64,000 bases of DNA from Lachnospiraceae bacterium (GTDB lineage: Bacteria; Bacillota; Clostridia; Lachnospirales; Lachnospiraceae): contig JAFUIR010000022.1 in assembly GCA_017468395.1 (NCBI GenBank), positions 1 through 64,000 of the forward strand. Direction: 5' to 3'. Positions within the stretch are counted from its first letter, which is position 1, and every line of letters begins with the position of its first letter. Shown piece after piece: positions 18,078 through 26,309 of the stretch. Both the position numbers and the translations under genes were made by a program. A model generated the notes under the pieces. It was not told where the DNA came from. It saw nothing but the letters and a program-made list of their open reading frames with translations, and did no database searches.

Positions 18078-18113
18078 TCGGTATCAATCGGGGAGTACTC
18101 CGGTTGATACCGA
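18078..18113 (+). promoter_or_regulatory. Intercistronic stem-loop after binding-protein gene
   Basis: TCGGTATCAATCGG (18078-18091) pairs with CCGGTTGATACCGA (18100-18113), a 14-bp stem with an eight-base loop and no T tract. It therefore is not a standard terminator. It probably protects the binding-protein mRNA 3' end so that more binding protein than permease is made, as in maltose-type operons. Confidence 0.75.
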
Positions 18114-18182
18114 ACTTGTTAAAAGGGAAAATTAAGGTAATCAAAAAAGTTAATTTAGGAAAAGAAAGAGGAGGAAAACAGG

Positions 18183-19076
18183 ATGCCCAACGCAATAAGA
18201 CCTAAAAATAAAGTAATATTCGCTTATCTGGCCCTCCCTGTGGTATGGTTTGTTTTTGCTGTATTTGTTCCGTTGATTACAGCGTTTGTTTATAGTTTTT
18301 GTGAGTGGAAAAATGGTCCCACCAAGACGTTTAACGGAATCCAGAACTATATTGATTTGCTTAATGACAGTGAGTTTTGGTTGTCCTTTGAACACAATAT
18401 CTTTTTGGTAGCAGTATGTATTGTGGGTCAGATTGGTATCGCATTTATACTGGTACTTATGATTAATTCCAGACTGGTGAAATTGAAAGGTATTCACAGA
18501 ACCTTTGGTTTCTTCCCCAGTACCGTGGCAGCGGTTTCCATCGGTTTTATCTGGAAAATGATTTATGATAATAAACGAGGAATTCTCAACTGGTTTTTGG
18601 TACAAATCGGTCGTGAGGATTTGACACAGGTATGGCTGAATAATGAGGAACTGGTTATGTTACTGGTTGCAATCCCCTTGGTTTGGCAGTGGATTGGTTA
18701 TTATATGGTTATTATCCTGTCAGCAATTTCATCTATTGATCAGGAAATTTTTGAAGTGGCAGAAATTGACGGCGCAAATGCATTTAAACGTGCAATTTAC
18801 ATTGTACTGCCGCTGATTAAGAATACATTGCTTGTCTGCATTACACTTTGTATTGCAGGTAATATGAAAGCATTCGATAACATCTATGTTATGACTAAAG
18901 GTGGACCGGGAACGTCCTCCATGGTTATGGCGATGTATGGTTATAAAACATCCTTTGAATATTCCAACATGGGTTACGGTAGTACTATTTCCGTTGGTAT
19001 CTTCGTGCTCAGTTTGTTAGTAATCGGTGGTTCCCAGTGGCTTATCGGTAAAATGACAAAGGATAAGGACGTGTAG
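18183..19076 (+). CDS. Sugar ABC transporter permease, MalF/UgpA type
   Basis: This 297-residue membrane protein has six predicted membrane segments and the cytoplasmic EAA-type loop EVAEIDGANAFKRAIYIVLPLI near residue 200, which contacts the ATPase. PLITAFVYSFCEWKNG and YVMTKGGPGTSS are family marks. It forms the import channel with the next gene product. GAGGAGG lies just before the ATG. No ATPase gene follows, so a shared MsmK/UgpC-type ATPase encoded elsewhere must energise it, as is usual in Firmicutes sugar importers. Confidence 0.95.
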   Translation: MPNAIRPKNKVIFAYLALPVVWFVFAVFVPLITAFVYSFCEWKNGPTKTFNGIQNYIDLLNDSEFWLSFEHNIFLVAVCIVGQIGIAFILVLMINSRLVKLKGIHRTFGFFPSTVAAVSIGFIWKMIYDNKRGILNWFLVQIGREDLTQVWLNNEELVMLLVAIPLVWQWIGYYMVIILSAISSIDQEIFEVAEIDGANAFKRAIYIVLPLIKNTLLVCITLCIAGNMKAFDNIYVMTKGGPGTSSMVMAMYGYKTSFEYSNMGYGSTISVGIFVLSLLVIGGSQWLIGKMTKDKDV

Positions 19077-19091
19077 GAAGGAGGAGAAGAG

Positions 19092-19973
19092 ATGGCTAAA
19101 TTTGAAATGACAAAGGTTGAAAAAAATGACGTTGGCACGAAAGTGAAACGTGGAATATTGGGCTTCTTCTTAAATGGAATTCTTATTATCTTTTCTGCCA
19201 CATGTATCTTCCCTCTTGTTTGGATGTTCTATTCATCCGTAAAAGAAAAGCGTGCATTCAATGCAGATATTATTGGACTCCCCAAGGAGCCCACTTTGAT
19301 AAACTATATCAGAATTCTGACTAACTCAGATTACAATCTGGGAAGTTCCATGATTAACAGTTTGAGGACAACGATATTATCCTTGTTTTTCATCGTATTG
19401 TTTGGGTTTATTGTAGGTTATATTTTGGCGAGAATTAAATTCCGCGGAAATCGTGCAGTGTATCTGATGTTCCTTATGGGTATGTTGATTCCTATTCATT
19501 CACTGCTTGTACCTATTTATGTTGTATTTAAAGATACCGGTTTGTCAGACCATTGGTATACACTGATTATTCCTTACGTTGCCTTTGGCTTACCGATGGC
19601 GGTGTTCCTTGTAGAAGGTTTTGTGAAGTCGATTCCGGCAGCCTTGGAGGAAGCAGCAGCCATTGATGGAAGTAGTTTTTCACGTACTCTGTTTTCCATC
19701 ATTATGCCTATCTGTCGTCCTATTTTGACTACAGTGGCGATTATCCAGACATTCTCTTGCTGGAATGAATTTTCTTTTGCATTGGTATTGCTTAAGAGAC
19801 AAACTTTGCACACAGTACCTCTTGCAATGACTCAGTTTACCGGACAGTTTGCGTCCGATTATCCTAAGATTATGGCGGCTATGTTGCTTACAATGTCACC
19901 TATTGTTATTCTGTATTTTGCAGGTAGCAAACAAATCATCAAAGGTATGGTTGCAGGTGCGGTAAAAGGATAA
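19092..19973 (+). CDS. Sugar ABC transporter permease, MalG/UgpE type
   Basis: This 293-residue partner permease has six membrane segments, the opening IFPLVWMFYSSVKE, and the EAA loop ALEEAAAIDGSSFSRTLFSIIMPI. GGAGGAG precedes the ATG, 15 bases after the MalF-type gene. It is the last gene of the importer operon; a strong terminator follows at 20035. Confidence 0.95.
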   Translation: MAKFEMTKVEKNDVGTKVKRGILGFFLNGILIIFSATCIFPLVWMFYSSVKEKRAFNADIIGLPKEPTLINYIRILTNSDYNLGSSMINSLRTTILSLFFIVLFGFIVGYILARIKFRGNRAVYLMFLMGMLIPIHSLLVPIYVVFKDTGLSDHWYTLIIPYVAFGLPMAVFLVEGFVKSIPAALEEAAAIDGSSFSRTLFSIIMPICRPILTTVAIIQTFSCWNEFSFALVLLKRQTLHTVPLAMTQFTGQFASDYPKIMAAMLLTMSPIVILYFAGSKQIIKGMVAGAVKG

Positions 19974-20034
19974 GAAATATTTTATGAAAAGTTAATATTA
20001 CCTTTCTTTTCCTTATATTTACGAATGAAAAGAG

Positions 20035-20080
20035 GCATGATATACTGTAGAAAATGCAGAAAATATCATGTCTTTTTTTT
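20035..20080 (+). terminator. Terminator of sugar importer operon
   Basis: GCATGATAT (20035-20043) pairs with ATATCATGT (20063-20071), with an inner CTG/CAG extension, followed by eight T. Confidence 0.85.
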
Positions 20081-20108
20081 GCAAGTAAAGGATTAAGGAA
20101 TAGTAAAC

Positions 20109-20615
20109 ATGACAAAGCAGACTTTTTTAGATACACTCAGAGGTTCCCTTACCGGCGCAATCAGCGCTTCAGCAGTGGAAGAAAATGTAAGATATTATGA
20201 GGAATATATTAATTCTCAAATAAGGATGGGAAAAAGTGAACAGCAGGTTTTGGCAGAACTTGGAAATCCGAGATTGATTGCAAGAAGCATTATAGATGCA
20301 GGTAAAAGCACAGGGGACACAAGTTCAAATGCCGGGGCGGCTTATGGTGGAAATGGTGGCGGATATTATACAGGTGGCTATCAAAACGGAGGATACCAGG
20401 GAACCGGTTATCGAAGCCGGGAACAGGGCGAGATGGGACGAAGCAATGTCAGAAAGCGCAGATGGCCGACTTGGCTGATTTTGATTTTAGTTTTAGTGCT
20501 TATAGTGATTTTTGTAATATTGCCGGTAGTGGTATTATTTGTGTGGTGGCTTGCACCGGTCGTTGTGATTGTATGGCTGATTACCTTTGTGATTAAAATG
20601 ATGAGAAAAAGGTGA
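20109..20615 (+). CDS. DUF1700 (HAAS) domain membrane protein
   Basis: This 168-residue protein has an N-terminal HAAS/DUF1700 helical domain (TFLDTLRGSL, EENVRYYEEYINSQIRMGKSEQQVLAELGNPRLIARSI), a Gly/Tyr-rich linker (residues about 75-105) and two very hydrophobic C-terminal membrane segments around residues 122-160. HAAS domains usually partner with PadR regulators, but no padR gene is adjacent. Its ribosome site (AAGGA) is about 11 bases from the ATG, rather far. Function unknown. Confidence 0.8.
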   Translation: MTKQTFLDTLRGSLTGAISASAVEENVRYYEEYINSQIRMGKSEQQVLAELGNPRLIARSIIDAGKSTGDTSSNAGAAYGGNGGGYYTGGYQNGGYQGTGYRSREQGEMGRSNVRKRRWPTWLILILVLVLIVIFVILPVVVLFVWWLAPVVVIVWLITFVIKMMRKR

Positions 20616-20642
20616 TGTTGAAAAAACTCTATAAAAGGTAAA

Positions 20643-20669
20643 TGAGCCATCAGGGGGGCTGATGACTCA
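20643..20669 (+). terminator. Hairpin after DUF1700 gene, weak terminator
   Basis: TGAGCCATCAG (20643-20653) pairs with CTGATGACTCA (20659-20669) with one mismatch; only three T follow. Confidence 0.5.
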
Positions 20670-20703
20670 TTTGAGGGGAGTATAAATAATTAATATATAA
20701 GGG

Positions 20704-20744
20704 TTGTAAGTAGAAATCGATGAAGGGGTTATTTCTACTTACAA
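20704..20744. repeat. 14-bp perfect inverted repeat in intergenic region
   Basis: TTGTAAGTAGAAAT (20704-20717) is matched exactly by its reverse complement at 20731-20744 around a 13-base loop. No T tract follows, so it is not an ordinary terminator. It sits between the DUF1700 gene and the small Asn/Gln-rich gene. Two direct copies of TAGTACCA follow at about 20786-20812. It could be an operator or an RNA stem. Confidence 0.7.
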
Positions 20745-20878
20745 TGTTATTATAGCACTGGTTTTTGGAAAATGCAAGCATAAAATAGTACCAAAGTCCT
20801 ACCTAGTACCAGAATTATTTCTGTGCAAATTAGACATAATAGGAGAGTAACCCGTTAACAGTTTAGGAGGAAACTCAA

Positions 20879-21046
20879 ATGTCTAATAATAGTCAGAATA
20901 ATAACCAGAAAAATTCTACAAACAACCAGAATGGTCAGAATTGCAAAAATGCTCAGAATAACCAGAGCAGAAACGCTCAGAACAATCAGAGCAGAAATGC
21001 TAATTCAAACGAGCAGAAAAACAGCAGCAACCAGAACAATTACTAA
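20879..21046 (+). CDS. Asn/Gln-rich 55-residue protein
   Basis: The reading frame starts at ATG 20879 behind a perfect AGGAGG (seven bases away) and ends at TAA 21044-21046, followed by a terminator. The product is almost only Asn, Gln, Ser, Lys and Ala, with an internal tandem repeat NAQNNQSR-NAQNNQSR-NA and a single Cys. It has no hydrophobic segment. The composition recalls gamma-type spore proteins and other small Asn/Gln-rich sporulation proteins, and CATAATA at 20835-20841 resembles a sigma-F/G -10 element, but the matching -35 is not convincing. Strong translation signals make it a real gene; its function is unknown. Confidence 0.7.
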   Translation: MSNNSQNNNQKNSTNNQNGQNCKNAQNNQSRNAQNNQSRNANSNEQKNSSNQNNY

Positions 21047-21077
21047 TTGAACCGGTCAGAAGGGGCGCAAGGCATCT

Positions 21078-21102
21078 AAGGGACGCTTTGAGTCCCTTTT
21101 TG
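21078..21102 (+). terminator. Terminator of small Asn/Gln-rich gene
   Basis: AAGGGAC (21078-21084) pairs with GTCCCTT (21092-21098), followed by T. Confidence 0.8.
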
Positions 21103-21135
21103 ATTGGGAAAAATACTGTGAAAGGCAGAAAAAGA

Positions 21136-21165
21136 TTGTGATGATACGGGGGAAAGTGTTATACT
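21136..21165 (+). promoter_or_regulatory. Promoter of rRNA methyltransferase operon
   Basis: TTGTGA (21136-21141), 18 bases, then TATACT (21160-21165), 69 bases before the start codon. Confidence 0.55.
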
Positions 21166-21233
21166 ATCCGAGAGAGCGGATTTTGACGCTAAAATGCAAT
21201 AAGAAATAAGTATACATAAAGTGCGGAGCAAAT

Positions 21234-22391
21234 ATGAAAAGAATGGAATTGATTGCACCCTGCCATTTTGGTATGGAGGCAGTATTAAAAAAAGAAATTA
21301 TAGATTTGGGCTATGATATTACAGAGGTGGCCGATGGACGTGTGACCTTTTTGGGTGATGAGGAGGCATTGTGCCGCGGAAATATTTTTTTGCGCACAGC
21401 GGAGCGTATTCTCATTAAAATAGGCCGATTCCATGCGGAGACTTTTGAAGATTTATTTCAGGGAACAAGGGCGCTGCCTTGGGAAGAGTATATTACAAAG
21501 GACGGAAAGTTTTGGGTAGCAAAGGCAGCCAGCGTAAAGAGTAAACTGTTTAGCCCCTCTGATATTCAGTCTATTATGAAAAAGGCCATGGTGGACAGGC
21601 TGAAAGGTGTTTACAAAATCCAGTGGTTTCCGGAAACCGGAGAGAGTTTCCCGGTGCGTGTGTTTCTAATGAAAGACGAAGTGACTGTGGGGCTTGATAC
21701 TACAGGGGAATCTTTGCATAAGAGGGGATACCGTAAACTTACCGCCAAGGCACCTATTGCGGAAAATTTGGCGGCGGCACTGATTATGTTGACACCCTGG
21801 AATAAAGACCGTATTTTGGTAGACCCATTTTGCGGAAGCGGAACCATTCCCATTGAGGCGGCTATGATGGCTGCAAACATGGCTCCCGGTATGAACCGTG
21901 AATTTACGGCGCAAAATTGGGCGCATGTTGCACCTAAAAAGGTGTGGTATGATGCCTTTGATGAGGCACAGGAGATGGTGGACTTGAACATCCGGACCGA
22001 CATTCAAGGCTATGATTTGGATGAAAAAATGGTTTCCATTGCCAGAGAAAATGCCCGTTTGGCAGGCGTGGATAAATTGATTCATTTTCAGCAAAGAGAC
22101 GTGAAAAATCTCAGTCATGCAAAAAAATACGGCTTTATTATCACTAACCCGCCCTATGGTGAGCGTCTGGAGGATAAGTCGGCGATGCCTGCTTTGTATC
22201 AGACCATCGGAGAACGCTATAAGGCACTGGACAGCTGGAGCCTTTGCATGATTACCGCCTACGAGCAGGCTGAAAAAGATATTGGCAGAAAAGCAGACAA
22301 GAACCGCAAAATATATAATGGAATGATGAAGACGTATTATTATCAGTTTATGGGGCCGAAGCCTCCCAAAAAGAATGTAATTTCGGAGTAG
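21234..22391 (+). CDS. THUMP-domain class I RNA methyltransferase (YpsC/RlmL type)
   Basis: This 385-residue protein has an N-terminal ferredoxin-like and THUMP region (residues 1-155) and a Rossmann methyltransferase domain with VDPFCGSGTIPIEAA (SAM binding) and ITNPPYGERL (catalytic NPPY for N2-guanine). It corresponds to the YpsC/RlmL-N family that methylates a 23S rRNA guanine. It is followed closely by an amidase-like gene, rdgB and a YfcE-type gene on the same strand, an operon often seen in Clostridia. Confidence 0.92.
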   Translation: MKRMELIAPCHFGMEAVLKKEIIDLGYDITEVADGRVTFLGDEEALCRGNIFLRTAERILIKIGRFHAETFEDLFQGTRALPWEEYITKDGKFWVAKAASVKSKLFSPSDIQSIMKKAMVDRLKGVYKIQWFPETGESFPVRVFLMKDEVTVGLDTTGESLHKRGYRKLTAKAPIAENLAAALIMLTPWNKDRILVDPFCGSGTIPIEAAMMAANMAPGMNREFTAQNWAHVAPKKVWYDAFDEAQEMVDLNIRTDIQGYDLDEKMVSIARENARLAGVDKLIHFQQRDVKNLSHAKKYGFIITNPPYGERLEDKSAMPALYQTIGERYKALDSWSLCMITAYEQAEKDIGRKADKNRKIYNGMMKTYYYQFMGPKPPKKNVISE

Positions 22392-22413
22392 TGAAACTGA
22401 TTGGTGGATAAAT

Positions 22414-23487
22414 ATGAGTGATAGATTGCGATTAAAAACGCTGATTGCAGCTGTAGTCTTTTTTCTTTTTTCTATGAGCGGAATGTTGATTTATGCCCAT
22501 GAAAAGGCAATTGTGATTACGGAAGGACCCCATGATGTGTTGCAAAATCAGATAGATTCCGTGCAAAGTACGCAGCCACAAGAGCAGTCCCTGCAAAAGC
22601 CAAGATCTTTTGTGTTTGATGCAAATTCCCAGGCGGGAGAGCGGCTTTGTATTCCTCTGCAAGACGGCGTGAAGGCAGAAAATGTAATAATTGAAAACAG
22701 ATATATGTCCAAGGAACTTCGTATTTCCGTGGGCCAGTGTGAAGTGGAGTTTTATAACACGCAGGCAGTTTATGGAGATGTTACCGGTATAGAGTCCGGT
22801 ACCTATGAAGAAACGGTAAATGGCGTGTTGATGAGATTTCAACTGACGGATATTTTTGAGTGTACCAGTGTGCTGGATGGTAATAAACTGTATATTGATT
22901 TGGTGCCGCCTGCAAAGATATATGAAAAGATTGTGGTAATAGACCCTGTCTACAGTGATTTAGCGGCAAGTGCCGAAAATGGATCCCTGGCGGAGAAAGA
23001 CCTTGCGCTGGATGTTGCAAAGCGGCTAAAAACTAAATTGGATGCCACGGACATTAAGGCATATTTTACCCGTTTGGATGATAAGGAAGTGGAAAACGTG
23101 GAGCGGCTTGGACTGGTAGAGGAAGTCGGTGCGGATTTTATCCTTTCCATCGGAGCGGCGGAAAATCCGGAAAATAGCGAAAAATACGGTACAGAAGTTG
23201 TTTATAACGGAAACTTTTTCACACCGGGCTTAAACAGTGTGGTACTGGCAGATTGTGCCTTGCGGGAAGTTGTAATTCAGATTAGCGGAAGGGGCAATGG
23301 ATTGCTGGAAGCCACTGAAAATGAAAGTGTCATATGGAATGCACAGGTACCTGCGGCTTTGCTTAAAGTGGGCTATTTGTCCAATAAGCAGGAAGCAGCA
23401 TTGCTTTCCAGAGAAGATTATAGAGAAAAAATTGCAGAAGGAATTTATCAGGCGATTTTGAAGGTATATGAAGGAGAAGAAAATTGA
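22414..23487 (+). CDS. Amidase_3-like protein lacking catalytic residues
   Basis: This 357-residue protein has a signal anchor at residues 8-28, an AMIN-like beta domain (about 65-165) and a C-terminal N-acetylmuramoyl-L-alanine amidase fold (170-350). The fold is recognisable from IVVIDPVYSD, AEKDLALDVAKRL, FILSIGAAEN and KVGYLSN. In active enzymes these are IDPGHGG, a zinc Glu, SIHAN and VEIGFLSN. Here the first zinc His is Tyr180, the second is Gly247 and the catalytic Glu is Lys318; only Glu194 remains. I infer a non-hydrolytic peptidoglycan-binding or regulatory protein at the cell surface. Its TGA overlaps the rdgB ATG by one base. Confidence 0.8.
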   Translation: MSDRLRLKTLIAAVVFFLFSMSGMLIYAHEKAIVITEGPHDVLQNQIDSVQSTQPQEQSLQKPRSFVFDANSQAGERLCIPLQDGVKAENVIIENRYMSKELRISVGQCEVEFYNTQAVYGDVTGIESGTYEETVNGVLMRFQLTDIFECTSVLDGNKLYIDLVPPAKIYEKIVVIDPVYSDLAASAENGSLAEKDLALDVAKRLKTKLDATDIKAYFTRLDDKEVENVERLGLVEEVGADFILSIGAAENPENSEKYGTEVVYNGNFFTPGLNSVVLADCALREVVIQISGRGNGLLEATENESVIWNAQVPAALLKVGYLSNKQEAALLSREDYREKIAEGIYQAILKVYEGEEN

Positions 23488-24083
23488 TGAAAAAGCAGAT
23501 TATTTTTGCCACAGGAAATGCGGGAAAAGTGAGAGAAATCAGAGCAATTTTGGGCGACCTTGGACTGGAAGTACTTTCCATGAAAGAGGCCGGAATCAGC
23601 GCAGATATAGAAGAAGACGGGGCTACTTATGAAGAAAATGCTTTGATTAAGGCCCGTGAGGTGGCAAAATATACAGATGCCATTGTTATGGCGGACGATT
23701 CCGGTCTGGAAATTGATTATTTAAATTGTGAACCCGGAATTTATTCTGCAAGATACATGGGAGAAGATACTCCTTATACGGTAAAGAATAATAATCTGAT
23801 TGAGAGATTAAACGGAGTGCCGGATGAGGAGAGAACTGCAAGGTTCGTGTGTGCCATTGCGGCGGTGCTGCCCGGAGGCGAAGAAGTGACCACAAGAGGC
23901 ATTATTGAGGGAAGAATCGGCTATGAAGAGGCTGGTGAAAATGGTTTCGGATATGACCCTATTTTTTATGTTCCGCAGTTTGGAAAGACTACAGCGCAGC
24001 TTTCCCCGGAAGAGAAAAATCAGGTGAGCCACCGCGGAAAAGCATTGGAACAGATGAAAGAAATTTTGCGTAAAAAGATTTAA
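23487..24083 (+). CDS. rdgB: XTP/dITP diphosphatase (RdgB/HAM1)
   Basis: This 198-residue housecleaning enzyme hydrolyses dITP, XTP and ITP to monophosphates. Family motifs are FATGNAGKVREIRAIL, EEDGATYEENALIKAR, MADDSGLEIDYLNCEPGIYS and GENGFGYDPIFYVP. The start at ATG 23487 overlaps the previous stop (TGATG), with GAAGGAGAAG upstream. It lies between the amidase-like gene and a phosphodiesterase. Confidence 0.96.
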   Translation: MKKQIIFATGNAGKVREIRAILGDLGLEVLSMKEAGISADIEEDGATYEENALIKAREVAKYTDAIVMADDSGLEIDYLNCEPGIYSARYMGEDTPYTVKNNNLIERLNGVPDEERTARFVCAIAAVLPGGEEVTTRGIIEGRIGYEEAGENGFGYDPIFYVPQFGKTTAQLSPEEKNQVSHRGKALEQMKEILRKKI

Positions 24084-24101
24084 AAATGCGGAGAGCAAAT
24101 G

Positions 24102-24584
24102 ATGAAAGTTTTGATTGTGAGTGATACCCATAGAAAAAATGATAATTTCCTCAAAGTATTGGAGCAGGTTTCGCCGATTGATATGGTAGTTCATTGCGGA
24201 GATGCGGAGGGCAGCGAGTACTTGTTTGAAAAAGCCGCAGATTGTCCTTTGGAAATTGTGGCGGGGAACAATGATTTCTTTTCCGGGCTTTCTACGGAAA
24301 AGGAATTTTATATAGGAAAATATCGCGTGTGGCTGACCCACGGGCACAACTATTATGTGTCTATGGGAACGGAAATGTTAAAGCAGGAAGCTGCCTCAAG
24401 AGGCGTGGATATTGTGTTTTTCGGGCATACTCACAGACCGGTGGTGGAATATGGCACAGGGGTGATTGCGGTCAATCCCGGCAGTATATCTTATCCAAGA
24501 CAGGATGGAAGAAAACCATCTTATGTGCTTATGGATATTGACCGGGAGGGGGAAGTCCATTTTACAATCCGCTATGTGGAGTGA
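24102..24584 (+). CDS. YfcE/MJ0936-type metallophosphodiesterase
   Basis: This 160-residue calcineurin-like enzyme has the complete metal set: SDTHRK, HCGDAEGS, GNND, THGH and FGHTHRP. Such proteins hydrolyse phosphodiesters with two metal ions in the cytoplasm. ATG 24099 and 24102 are adjacent; GGAGAG fits 24102 better. The rdgB-yfcE pairing is common in Firmicutes. It is the last gene of the operon before the tRNA promoter. Confidence 0.93.
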   Translation: MKVLIVSDTHRKNDNFLKVLEQVSPIDMVVHCGDAEGSEYLFEKAADCPLEIVAGNNDFFSGLSTEKEFYIGKYRVWLTHGHNYYVSMGTEMLKQEAASRGVDIVFFGHTHRPVVEYGTGVIAVNPGSISYPRQDGRKPSYVLMDIDREGEVHFTIRYVE

Positions 24585-24623
24585 AAAACTGTAAAAGTGG
24601 AGTAAAAAAATTCAAAAAATAGG

Positions 24624-24652
24624 TTGACACAAAGCAAATATTCATATATAAT
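24624..24652 (+). promoter_or_regulatory. Consensus promoter of tRNA-Pro/Gly
   Basis: TTGACA (24624-24629), 17 bases, TATAAT (24647-24652): a perfect sigma-A consensus, as expected for a stable RNA operon. Confidence 0.92.
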
Positions 24653-24687
24653 ATGATTTGCGTCACGAAAAGGGGCAGGAAATGCGA

Positions 24688-24762
24688 CGGGGTGTGGCTC
24701 AGTTTGGCTAGAGCACCTGGTTTGGGACCAGGGGGTCGCAGGTTCGAATCCTGTCACCCCGA
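24688..24762 (+). tRNA. tRNA-Pro (TGG)
   Basis: The acceptor CGGGGTG (24688-24694) pairs with CACCCCG (24755-24761). The loop TTTGGGA gives anticodon TGG. No CCA is encoded. Confidence 0.95.
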
Positions 24763-24774
24763 TTTGTGAGATAT

Positions 24775-24845
24775 GCGGGTGTAGTTCAATGGTAGAACAC
24801 CAGCCTTCCAAGCTGGATACGTGGGTTCGATTCCCATCACCCGCT
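24775..24845 (+). tRNA. tRNA-Gly (TCC)
   Basis: The acceptor GCGGGTG (24775-24781) pairs with CACCCGC (24838-24844). The loop CTTCCAA gives anticodon TCC. It lies 12 bases after tRNA-Pro; its last base is the first base of the terminator repeat. Confidence 0.95.
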
Positions 24846-24876
24846 TTAAAAGCAAGGTCATTGACCTTGCTTTTTT
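24845..24876. terminator. Terminator of tRNA-Pro/Gly, copy 1 of a 30-base direct repeat
   Basis: AAAGCAAGGTCA and TGACCTTGCTTT form the stem, followed by six T. The 30 bases 24845-24874 recur at 26310-26339 with one change. The hairpin is bidirectional and can also end the minus-strand XRE gene. Confidence 0.85.
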
Positions 24877-24918
24877 GTTTCTATAAAGTTTTGATTACAT
24901 TTTCTAGGCTAACGCCAT

Positions 24919-25167
24919 TTATTTGTTATCCTTCAATAAAGCGTCTGTTGTAATCCCAAAATAGTTAGCAAGAATAACAACTTCATAATCGGGGACAAAT
25001 CTTGTTCCTTGTTCGATTCTTAATATCGTTAAGTCTGAAAATTCATGTCCAAGTAACTGCAATTTCTCCGCCAACTGTTTTTGTGTTAATCCAGCTTCTT
25101 TTCGTAGTTTTTTAATTTTTTTGCCAATTATGTTTTTAGAGTCTTCTTTATTCCAATATATTTTCAT
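24919..25167 (-). CDS. Small XRE-family transcriptional regulator
   Basis: This 82-residue protein has one helix-turn-helix domain (IGKKIKKLRKEAGLTQKQLAEKLQLLGHEFSDLTILRIEQG), with no second domain. AAGGAGG precedes the ATG at 25167. It is transcribed away from the lipoprotein gene at 25235, from which it is separated by only 67 bases, so it may control that gene. Both lie between two copies of the tRNA terminator repeat and look like an inserted cassette. Confidence 0.88.
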   Translation of the reverse strand: MKIYWNKEDSKNIIGKKIKKLRKEAGLTQKQLAEKLQLLGHEFSDLTILRIEQGTRFVPDYEVVILANYFGITTDALLKDNK

Positions 25168-25234
25168 GCTGGAAACCTCCTTCTAAAGATGAAATTTTGG
25201 CGAACTTTCGACATTTATTGCGGAGGATAAGAAA

Positions 25235-26194
25235 ATGAGAAACAGAAAAGAAAAAATATTACTGGTACTTGTTACTGCAACAATATCTTTTGCCCTGACT
25301 GGCTGTGGGCATGAGCATGAATGGGAAAGGGCAACTTGTACAGAACCTAGAACATGTATATCCTGCGGCGAGACGGATGGAGAGCCTAAGGGACATGATT
25401 GGATTGAAGCAACAGACACACCGGTTGTTGAGCAATCTTTGTATGAAAGAGTTGGCGGTAAATTGTATGTCGGGGATGAGTTTACTCTTGGCACATATGA
25501 GCAGGATAATAATTTGGAGAATGGGGCAGAGGATATTGAGTGGATTGTGCTGGAAAAGGATAGTGACGGTACATATCTGTGCATTTCTAAATATATTTTA
25601 GATGCAAGGCCTTTTAATACAAATCAAGTTGAAATTGTAAATAACTGGGGTACAAGTTCATTGAGAGAGTGGTTAAATAGCACATTCTTTGATACCGCAT
25701 TTTCAGAAAAGGATGCAGAGAATCTTGTAGAGATGAAAACGAGTTATATTTCATTTAACCCAAAGCGTCCGAATGTGGAATATCGTGATGCTGCAAGGGA
25801 TATGGTACGCTTAATAAAGGAGACAGAGATAGAAGGACATCCGGGATGTGTAAAAGTGACAGAATATGCAGCGGAGCAAAAAAAGGCTGGTTGTATTGAT
25901 GACGGAACGAGGGAGCATGAAAATTGTAGCAATGCGTGGTGGACTATGACCTGTAGTGTTTCGTATATGAATTATTTTTTTGATGAGTATGAGGATAAGT
26001 ATGAGGAAGACCGAAACTACATACCAACATCATCAGTAGCAGAGCTTTGTAATGGTATTGCTATGTACGCTCATACAGAACGAACGCCAATTGAAAATAT
26101 TAATTATTATGGAGTTACTTACCCCAACTATCCTACGGACAGAGAAAGCGTTGGTGTACGCCCGGTTATCTCAGTAAAACTTATTGAAGAATAA
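25235..26194 (+). CDS. DUF6273 domain lipoprotein
   Basis: This 319-residue protein has a lipoprotein signal (MRNRKEKILLVLVTATISFALTGC), then a Cys/His motif HEHEWERATCTEP...CISCGETDG...GHDW that is common on surface proteins of Lachnospiraceae. A DUF6273 domain (ENGAEDIEWIVLEK, WGTSSLREWLNSTFFDTAFSE, VGVRPVISVKL) follows. DUF6273 is of unknown function and frequent in extracellular clostridial proteins. GGAGG lies before the ATG. It is paired divergently with a small XRE regulator. Confidence 0.85.
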   Translation: MRNRKEKILLVLVTATISFALTGCGHEHEWERATCTEPRTCISCGETDGEPKGHDWIEATDTPVVEQSLYERVGGKLYVGDEFTLGTYEQDNNLENGAEDIEWIVLEKDSDGTYLCISKYILDARPFNTNQVEIVNNWGTSSLREWLNSTFFDTAFSEKDAENLVEMKTSYISFNPKRPNVEYRDAARDMVRLIKETEIEGHPGCVKVTEYAAEQKKAGCIDDGTREHENCSNAWWTMTCSVSYMNYFFDEYEDKYEEDRNYIPTSSVAELCNGIAMYAHTERTPIENINYYGVTYPNYPTDRESVGVRPVISVKLIEE

Positions 26195-26309
26195 TTAAAA
26201 AGAGTCAAAGTTCATATGAAAAATAAAGTATGAATCTTATATCATTTTTTTTGTTGACAATGAGCCTCGGAATTGTTAGTAAGGTGCATGGTTACACTTT
26301 GAAATGAGT

